Assembly (NCBI GenBank): GCA_013054445.1
Contig: JAAMPI010001384.1
Coordinates: 1-15,163 of the forward strand
Length of the DNA stretch: 15,163 bases
Direction of reading: 5' to 3'
DNA from: Cudoniella acicularis
Taxonomy: Eukaryota > Ascomycota > Leotiomycetes > Helotiales > Helotiaceae
Positions 9,331-15,163 of this stretch are shown here, in pieces. Positions within the stretch are counted from its first letter, which is position 1. Every line of letters starts with the position of its first letter. Position numbers and translations under genes: made by a program. The notes under the pieces were generated by a model. It had not been told where the DNA came from and ran no database searches. It worked only from the letters and a program-made list of their open reading frames with translations.

Positions 9331-9773
9331 TCCCGAACTGGATGCCATTTATCAGTTCACCCAGATGACTGACCCGCTCACTCTTTCCTTGCTGTTCCCG
9401 CAGCCTGACTGCTGACCTGTACGAGAGCGGCGTCGTGGAATCTCAGGAAACACTTCGAAATTGTTAAATAATCGTTAAAGTAAAGACAACCCAATTAGGT
9501 GGGAAAAATTCGAAAATATTAATTGAATCGTACTAATACCCTTCAAATAGCATTCTACAACAGTAACGCATTTAACTTTTGAAGTGTTGTTACTGCAACC
9601 CATACTAGGAACGGGCCACTGAGCCTGTGAACAAACTCGTATCCTATGGACCTGCATGAACCAACCCCAGGTTTCTGGTTTCGCCTAGTGTGAGAGCTTG
9701 TGGCTGACCACGCGCAAAACCCCACAATGCGTTCGGGAGGGCGAACAGCAAATGTCATCTTGCCCATCAGCTT

Positions 9774-9876
9774 TCCCCGCATGCTCAAGATATGTGGCTG
9801 ACTCGATCGACGTGCATGCGTAAAAACCCATCTCCAATCAAAATCGAGAATTTTAATACGCCGTAATGTAAAGCAT
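9774..9876 (+). repeat. Dispersed copy of the GCGCAAAAAC repeat, copy 2
   Basis: Carries CCCCGCATG, then ATGTGGCTGACTCGATCGA, then GCATGCGTAAAAACCCATCT (core 9818-9827, one C-to-T change) and ATCAAAATCGAG. It aligns with copy 1; several differences are transitions. Another core, GCGCAAAACC after TGTGGCTGACCAC, lies nearby at 9712. Confidence 0.65.
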
Positions 9877-10857
9877 ACGAGCTTTATCATTTTCGATCCT
9901 TGATGATTGCCAAAAAGAGGCTGGGTATTCCCTCCACTGCGGCTAGGCTTGCACTTAGAAGTAAGTGTCGCGAAAGTCGTGCAACACTACAATAGAGAAA
10001 ACTTTCAGCATTTGAAATATGATTAATGTAAAAATTTTTATCTTAGATTTAGTCTTATAAAAGAATTAGAACTTTTTATCTTGTGGTTGTATTTCTATCG
10101 CGAGGTGTTTATCGGTCGTCTTGGGTGCAAGGCTGGTCGCAGCGCAGGGGATAGATCATTCGATCTAGAGATAGGGTACGATTATCTTACCTTACTGACT
10201 CACAATGCGCAAATTGAACTCGCAAAAAGTAGGCATAGGACAAGAGTGCATTATTAGGATGCCAAAGTGTCTGTTTGGCTTCGTTACTATCCCTTCCTGT
10301 CTACTCCCACTAACTGGGTGCCATCCTGTCAACCCTGAAGAGGCCCGTGTTGCAAAGTCGCACAAAACATTTGAAAACCATTAAATAACCACAAAATCAA
10401 AAGAATCCCAAATTATATAAAATGTGACAAAAGTACTATTACATTCTTTTTAATAATGTCTTCTAGCCGTAAAGTGCTGGTTCTTTGAAGCGTTGTTGAG
10501 TGGCACGGACCACTGAATGGTCGAAAATATTTGCCATGTAAGAAGTGGTTTGTTATTTCTTGCTAAAAGAAAAGGGCCGAAATTTTCGCGAGTTGTACCT
10601 CTGTTTAGCGTTTGAAAAATAGGTGTGTTGTAGTCGTCTTTTGTGACCTGGAAAGTTTTGTATTCGTTGCTAAATCTTGAATTGATCTTCTCACCAACGG
10701 TTGATATTAAACATTGGTGTATAGTTTGGTAGAGGCGGAGGGAGAGCTGCGGAAAGTATTGTGCGTTAGTCTACATAAAACCCCGAAGGAGACAGATGAT
10801 GCGAACACCAACTCACTGACGAGAAAGCAGATCCGGTATTTAGAGGCCGTCATTTTA
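9877..10857. other. Intergenic region between ankyrin genes A and B
   Basis: No gene supported; AT-rich with short frames only. A block around 10360-10520 resembles parts of 9448-9640 (for example CTTTGAAGCGTTGTTG against TTTTGAAGTGTTGTT, and CGGACCACTGAATGG against CGGGCCACTGAGCCTG), suggesting an old, decayed duplication. Confidence 0.4.
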
Positions 10858-10880
10858 TGAGTATCATCAACAGATACTCA
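10858..10880. repeat. Perfect 8-bp stem hairpin just after the stop of gene B
   Basis: TGAGTATC (10858-10865) and GATACTCA (10873-10880) are exact inverted repeats around a 7-nt loop. The hairpin starts 7 nt past the stop codon of gene B (10888-10890), so it would lie in the 3' UTR. A role in 3' end formation or mRNA stability is possible but not shown. Confidence 0.6.
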
Positions 10881-10887
10881 AATAGTA

Positions 10888-13312
10888 CTACCGTCCTAGG
10901 CGCCTAGCCGAGGACGAAAGCCACTCCTCTCGCTCACTTGGTTTTAATTGAGCCCCATTGTCAACGAGTAGGTTGATACAACTCAAGAGTCTTGTATAGC
11001 ACTTGTCATTGCCCTCACGCTGTGCAAAACGCATCCGCTTCGAGACTTGTGAAAGAGTGCTAACACCTTTGTAGCTCCGAGTGTTAGGGTTAGCACCAAG
11101 ACCCAGTAGTGCTTCAACGATAAGCCGAGATCCTCGTATAGATGCAATTGCCAAGGCAGTATAGCCCTTTCTATCACGCAAGTCCATGCTGCAACCCATA
11201 GAGATAACCTGAAGGACAATATCTCGAAGTTTTTCCTCGTGATCTTCACCTTTCCTAGCTCTCCATATCTTCAGAATTGCTGTAAGCGGTGAATCGCCAT
11301 GAATGTCGATCCATGAGATGAGCCTGGTGGTATTATGAAGAGACTCAAACCAAGTTTTAAAATTGTAGGTTGCTGTTGCTGAAGATAGCACTGCTCGGAA
11401 ATTGATGTGCTCGATTGGTCGAGGACTTCGAAACTTATCTAAAATCATCCGTAGATCTTCTTGGGTTTCCATCAAATCATGTTTTGGGTCGAGTCCCACA
11501 TAACGTAATTGTACTGGTAACATTCCGTCGTCTCCCGGTTTATATCCGTGGTTGTCCACGGCGCTGAGGTTCGCACTCATCAATTCAAGGGCTTCCAGGT
11601 GAATCATAAGTTTCTGAGTTGTGTCCAGTGGGCCAAGCTGAGAAAAAGCGGCATTCCAATATTCCAGTGCAGTATGAGTGACCGTTTGACCGTGAACGTT
11701 CCGTGCTTGAAATGGGAAGTTAAGTTCTTTGAGTTTTCTTAGAAATACGATATAATCAGGGACTCCTTCGATAAGCTCATTGCGGAGACGCGGAAATTTT
11801 AGAACGTGCAGGAATGTCTCCCCCGAGGTATTTCGCGCTTGAACATCGGCACCATTCTCGATCATGCCCAAAATGAACAATAGACTTGAATTTTCGGAAG
11901 CTGCCGCATAATGTAGTGGGGTGTTTCCAAAGAAATCGGTTTGGTTAAGTAGCGGAAACTTATGCGACCAGAGACCTTGTCTCGCATAGTGATGGATTCT
12001 GGTAAATCCACAATGATAACATTGAATACCATGCGCTTCTCCTCGTGCGTACGGGACCAAAAAATAGCAGCAAGGTCTTTGGCAAAGTGCAATTTCGTTA
12101 TACGCCGGCCGCTTCGGCGGCATGGGAACATGGGGAAGGAACTGGGTATCATCGATTATCTCGTCCCAGACGTCTTGCTCGGCCTTCGAAAGGGTTGCCT
12201 TGACTTTGCTGATTATTGACTGCGCCAAATTTGACGGTCTTTGGTGAGATTGGGGATCAGGAGGACGCGGCAACATCTGGGATGAATTTGATACGTTGGA
12301 TAATTTTGACCTTACAGAGCCTCGGGAAATCAAACCTGAACCCCAGGACGAAGCAGATCCCAATGAGCTTGAAATGTATGAATTCGTGGAAGAAAGCGTC
12401 AATATCGAATGAACCTCTTGAACGTAAGACAGTGATCGATTTTGCAGGCGTCTAGAGAGCGTATCAACGCTGGGTCGAGGATTAGGTGTTGAGTCTGCCG
12501 ACATATCATCATTCAAGAAGATGTTTTGTGCTGACGGTGGATGATGTGGTGGAGGAAACGCGTCGAGCATTTCTTTTTCAAGATCAGATAGTTGGATTCC
12601 TTCGCTGAGAATGGGCTGTGGAACGCCACGGTGTTGTTCGAATGACGACACTTTGGAACTTGAAAGCCCTAGGAGATTCTCACTGCCCTGTTTCACACCA
12701 GTGCTTAACTCCTCAACAGAGTGTGTTTCTGTGGTACGTGAAGAGTCGAGTTGCTGAACTAAAGATGAACCGTCTGACATCAGAAGGAAGGAGTTGATTA
12801 GCTGAGAGTCCGCCGACCCCTTGAATTTGGAAGGTATTGGCGTATTCCTGTCCGAATAATTTCGGAACGCATTGGCAGGCCCCTCAAAAGGCTCCTCCGT
12901 TAGGCTAGTTGGTCGAGAGGCGGAGAGAACGGAGTGAATTTGGGTTTTTTTGATATCTTCTGGATTTCGAGACTCGATATTCAGTACCGCTCCGAATTAT
13001 TGAGATGCGCATTTTCATGTTCTCATCGTTTTTCGGCCGATACGATCGATGGTGTTTTGCGTAATCCTTAGGAAAGAGGGATCGAAGCCTCTTTTGAATA
13101 TCTCGCGACCTAAGTTAGAGTCAATCAGGCGGAATTCGTTGAAACAAAGCTTCTAGATCTTCAATCTCTTACTTCGGGTTGAAATCTTGCTCCTCTAACA
13201 CGCTCTGGATCTCCCCAATACTCAAGTTAGTCAATGTATAGAGTCGTGTGAGTTTCCTCCGTCGCGAGTTTGTCCAGGCATTTGGCGGTCGTCCACCAGG
13301 GCCTTTTGCCAT
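10888..13312 (-). CDS. Clr5-like / ankyrin repeat protein B, paralog of A, with a frameshift
   Basis: Exon 1 (13173-13312) starts MAKGPGGRPPNAWTNSRRRK and matches the Clr5-like start of A. After a 63-bp intron, exon 2 (from 13109) continues SRDIQKRLRSLFPKDY in frame to about 12951. There a run of seven A (plus-strand T at 12945-12951) puts the reading frame out by one, with a stop at 12907-12905. Similarity to A resumes in another frame (SLTEEPFEGPANAFRNYS, ADSQLINSF) and runs into a 630-codon ORF (12780-10888). That ORF has a Ser/Pro-rich linker, VWDEII (about 205-210), a Cys module (C233, C237, C238, C254, C257 in CYHCGF) and ankyrin-like motifs (FGNTPLHYAA 284-293, HGQTVTHTAL, HGDSPLTAIL, KGYTALAIAS 539-548). 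No RING finger is present. It is either a pseudogene, a homopolymer sequencing error, or a gene now expressed only from Met 12780 without the Clr5-like domain. The role is presumably related to A. Confidence 0.78.
13110..13172 (-). other. Intron 1 of ankyrin gene B (63 bp)
   Basis: Donor GTAAGA (13172), candidate branch CTGAT or TTGAC, acceptor CTAACTTAG ending at 13110. Position and phase match intron 1 of gene A exactly (after NP or SP plus two bases of a Lys codon), which supports both. Confidence 0.8.
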
Positions 13313-13541
13313 CGTTGGATGCTTTTAAGAGGTGCGAAGTTGACCTCCTGGTCGAAGCCGCTTGAGTAACTCAGGATTACCCCTTAATTAGTGATGAGAG
13401 ATCTTGGGTGCATAAACAACATGAATAACGGACAAAACCCGGAGGCTGCTAGGTTTTCCGGAACAAAATTGTCACAAGTAGGCAAACTAGACAAGGCAGC
13501 AAGTTCGCAAATTCTCGATTGACAACCTTGGTGAGCCGAAC

Positions 13542-13556
13542 CCCCTGTTTTTGCGC
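13542..13556. promoter_or_regulatory. Conserved upstream block GCGCAAAAACAGGGG (gene B)
   Basis: CCCCTGTTTTTGCGC on the plus strand, about 230 bp upstream of the start of gene B. It is identical over 15 bases to the block upstream of gene A and inverted relative to the motifs in the array further out. Confidence 0.5.
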
Positions 13557-13669
13557 GTCGATGTTAGTGGCCAGTGAATCGTGGCTTGCAAACCTCCATC
13601 ATGGAACCAGGTGTAATTGGTCAGCAAGCATCCCATGGCTGACGCCTCTGAAGAAGCCCCAGCATTCAA

Positions 13670-14140
13670 ATGCGCAAAAACCCGAGAGCCAACCCTTGGT
13701 TGCAACAATGCTTGCCCGGGCCGTACCTCATGCAGAAGTGCCAGAAGATCCCGCATGACAGTCAAGCCGAGGGGCGGGTGGTAAGGGGGGAGAGGCTCCA
13801 CCTCTCCAGCATGCGCAAAAGACTTCAAGCTGTCAAGGAAAGCAAAAGCGAACACCCGTCAAAGCTTCCCTCCTCATAATCAGCCGGGAACAACTCCAAA
13901 CCAGGCTGATTTTCATCTAGGGGGCTTCCACCAAACTGTCTGATATATGCATACACGAGCCATCTATTGGCCCAGCCGTTCGCGCAAAAACTCCACCTCC
14001 AAACAACCCTATTCACGAGACATGGGTCTCAAGCCTCAAACCTTCACACTTCTGACGCCGTGGTTGTCAAGGACAGGCAAAACTTCAATGAATGAACACA
14101 CATTGAAGTCCGTGCATGAGAATCATCATGCCGAAGCTTC
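13670..14140 (+). repeat. Decayed units of the GCGCAAAAAC repeat
   Basis: Core motifs occur at 13672 (GCGCAAAAAC), 13813 (GCGCAAAAGA) and 13982 (GCGCAAAAAC), spaced 141, 169 and 159 bp up to the first good array unit at 14141. ATTGG-type sequences lie between them (for example near 13964). Sequence between cores is only weakly alike, so these are best read as older, diverged units of the array. Confidence 0.5.
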
Positions 14141-14195
14141 GCGCAAAATCTCATTTTAGAACAAGAAAGCATGTCTCACTACGCCAAAGTCATTG

Positions 14196-14205
14196 ATTGG
14201 CCAAT
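14196..14205. promoter_or_regulatory. Palindromic ATTGGCCAAT in array unit 1
   Basis: Two head-to-head CCAAT boxes form a perfect 10-bp palindrome. CCAAT is the known binding core of the fungal HapB/C/E complex; use here is inference. Confidence 0.3.
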
Positions 14206-14487
14206 TTCTCCCAAGTCCCCGCAAAAACCCCCCGGTCAACACTCGGAGCCTCATCCGGGCTGATTGAAGATACGGCCGCTCAACGCGCAAAAACCCATAA
14301 TGGAATAAGAAAAGTATGTATCAGTTCCCCAAAGTCACTGATTGGCTGATCCTCCTCCAGCCCACCCCGCAAAAACGTTCCCGTCGACACTCGGAGCCTC
14401 ATCCGGGCATATTGAACATGTGGCTGCTTAACGCGCAAAAACTCATAAAGGAACAAGAAAGCATGTATCAGTACGCCAGAGTCATTG

Positions 14488-14497
14488 ATTGGCCAAT
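14488..14497. promoter_or_regulatory. Palindromic ATTGGCCAAT in array unit 3
   Basis: The same palindrome as in unit 1, 292 bp away (two unit lengths). The middle unit keeps only the ATTGG half (ATTGGCTGAT). Confidence 0.3.
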
Positions 14498-14599
14498 TTC
14501 CCCCAAGACCTCCCGCAAAAACATCCCCGTCAACACTCGGGATCTCATCCGGGCTGATTGAAGTACGGCTACTCAACGCGCAAAAACACATCTCCGTGA

Positions 14600-14914
14600 T
14601 ATTCGGGTGCCCTCGGTTCATCCGTTCATGTGAGGAGACCGCTCGGTTAGCTTTAGGCACTTATCTTTGTGGGCTTCGACGCTGCGGTACTCGGGTTTGT
14701 CAAAGCTTTTTTGGGGGGGGGATTTCCGTGTGAAGGTAGCCAACCGCGAGGCCTGTTTGAAGCTTGGGCGAAGAGACTTCTGACAAACCAGAGTATGACT
14801 ACCTGGGGAAAAAGGTGGGGTGGTCCTTGCAAGAAGGAAAGGGACCACGTATCGATGGGAGAGCCAGGTGCAAAATGCTTTGACAATCCTGGTTATGGTG
14901 GTGGTGGACAAGAC
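14600..14914. other. Upstream region of the right-hand gene
   Basis: Non-coding by my reading. It holds a run of nine G at 14713-14721, an inverted repeat GTGGTCC/GGACCAC near 14819-14850, and GGT/GGA triplet-like sequence just before the TATA box. Open frames on both strands show no motif and overlap promoter sequence. Confidence 0.4.
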
Positions 14915-14922
14915 TATATATA
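14915..14922 (+). promoter_or_regulatory. TATA box of a plus-strand gene beyond the right edge
   Basis: TATATATA, followed by an ATG that is probably upstream of the transcription start (14923) and then by more than 230 bp of ATG-free sequence rich in CT, CAACTAC and CACACCTCC, typical of a fungal 5' leader. The coding start must lie past 15163. Confidence 0.55.
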
Positions 14923-14949
14923 ATGCTTCCTCGGTGGAGTGAGGTGTTG

Positions 14950-15163
14950 GAATTCTCATCATATACCTCCTGTCTCCCACTTGGAATTTAAGAACAACAG
15001 CCAAGACTATCCGTCTTCTCTCAATTCGACAACTACACACCTCCGCTTCGTCAATTAGTGTCTTCTCTCTTCTTAACTAACACACACCTCCACCTCACCT
15101 ATTCTCCACCTTGCCTCTACTCCACCAATTACAACCGCACCACCAACACCTCTCAACTCAACC
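14950..15163 (+). other. Probable 5' leader of a plus-strand gene
   Basis: Pyrimidine-rich and CA-rich with no ATG on the plus strand through to the window edge. Composition and position below the TATA box support an untranslated leader; the gene itself is outside the window. Confidence 0.5.

Larger units (their letters stand above)
14141..14587 (+). repeat. Tandem array of about 145-bp units
   Basis: Three full units at 14141-14284 (144 bp), 14285-14432 (148 bp) and 14433-14577 (145 bp), plus the start of a fourth. Each begins GCGCAAAA, then has (A)GAA(C/T)AAGAAA, a CATTGATTGG or CACTGATTGG segment, a second motif CCGCAAAAAC 78-82 bp in (14219, 14367, 14513), CACTCGG, CTCATCCGGGC and a CGGC(T/C)(A/G)CT-like end. 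Units 1 and 3 are closest to each other. The array lies 0.8-1.3 kb upstream of gene B and 0.3 kb left of the promoter of the next gene. No protein could be supported from it. Confidence 0.85.

Noticed and set aside
12952..12992. A very short (28-nt) GT-AG intron in gene B that would repair the frame
   Set aside because: 28 nt (from GTACTG to ATCCAG) is below the usual minimum for fungal introns, and gene A aligns across this segment as exon.
12900..13060. Intron in gene B from a GTATCG donor to the CTAG at about 12905
   Set aside because: It would restore the frame but removes sequence conserved as exon in gene A and uses weak splice sites. Left as an alternative a gene caller might choose.
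14280..14660. Minus-strand ORF across the 145-bp array as a protein gene
   Set aside because: It is explained by repetition: two units happen to be in frame with each other. Unit lengths vary by non-multiples of three and no start context or domain is seen.
14618..15040. Overlapping ORFs on both strands near the right edge
   Set aside because: They cover the TATA box and leader of the right-hand gene, have odd composition and show no motif.

Overview
The window looks like nuclear DNA of a filamentous ascomycete (Pezizomycotina). The coding genes have short GT-AG introns of 63-85 bp, one with a clear ACTAAT branch site. Promoters carry TATA boxes followed by ATG-free, CA/CT-rich leaders. The protein types (Clr5-like/ankyrin proteins, a divergent Ser/Thr kinase) are typical of such fungi. 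Species cannot be fixed from the sequence alone. No tRNA, rRNA or CRISPR array was seen.

Layout. (a) 1-729, minus: the N-terminal part of an unrecognised acidic and proline-rich protein running off the left edge. A good TATA box sits at 846-853, but the codon where a start is expected is ATA, not ATG. (b) 854-2211: AT-rich intergenic DNA. (c) 2212-2373: a minisatellite built of 18-mers in a 42-bp higher-order period, just past the 3' end of (d) a two-exon divergent protein kinase (2400-3396, minus). (e) 3628-3994: a 367-bp MITE with 37-bp terminal inverted repeats and a perfect 8-bp target duplication, 232 bp upstream of the kinase start codon. (f) 4003-5999: intergenic DNA with no supported gene.

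(g) The core of the window is a pair of paralogous minus-strand genes, A (6000-8768) and B (10888-13312). Both begin with a Clr5-like N-terminal domain and end in degenerate ankyrin repeats, with a conserved Cys-rich CxxCGF module just before the ankyrins. A is intact (three exons, 877 aa) and has an additional RING-H2 finger. B lacks the RING and the second intron, and carries a one-base frameshift in an A7 run that separates its Clr5-like exon from the 630-aa ankyrin ORF.

(h) Both promoters share an inverted GCGCAAAAACAGGGG-type block about 230-250 bp upstream of the ATG. Further out, upstream of B, lies a tandem array of about 145-bp units (14141-14577, plus decayed copies back to about 13670). 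Each unit has two xCGCAAAAAC motifs and a CCAAT-type site. Diverged copies of the array core lie upstream of A (9233-9330 and 9774-9876).

(i) 14915-15163 is the TATA box and leader of a plus-strand gene that starts beyond the right edge.

Functional reading (inference): A would be a nuclear, DNA-binding, RING/ankyrin adaptor, possibly a ubiquitin ligase. B would be a partly decayed or remodelled tandem duplicate. The repeat family shared by their upstream regions is either a dispersed repeat that came along with the duplication or a set of cis-regulatory sites.
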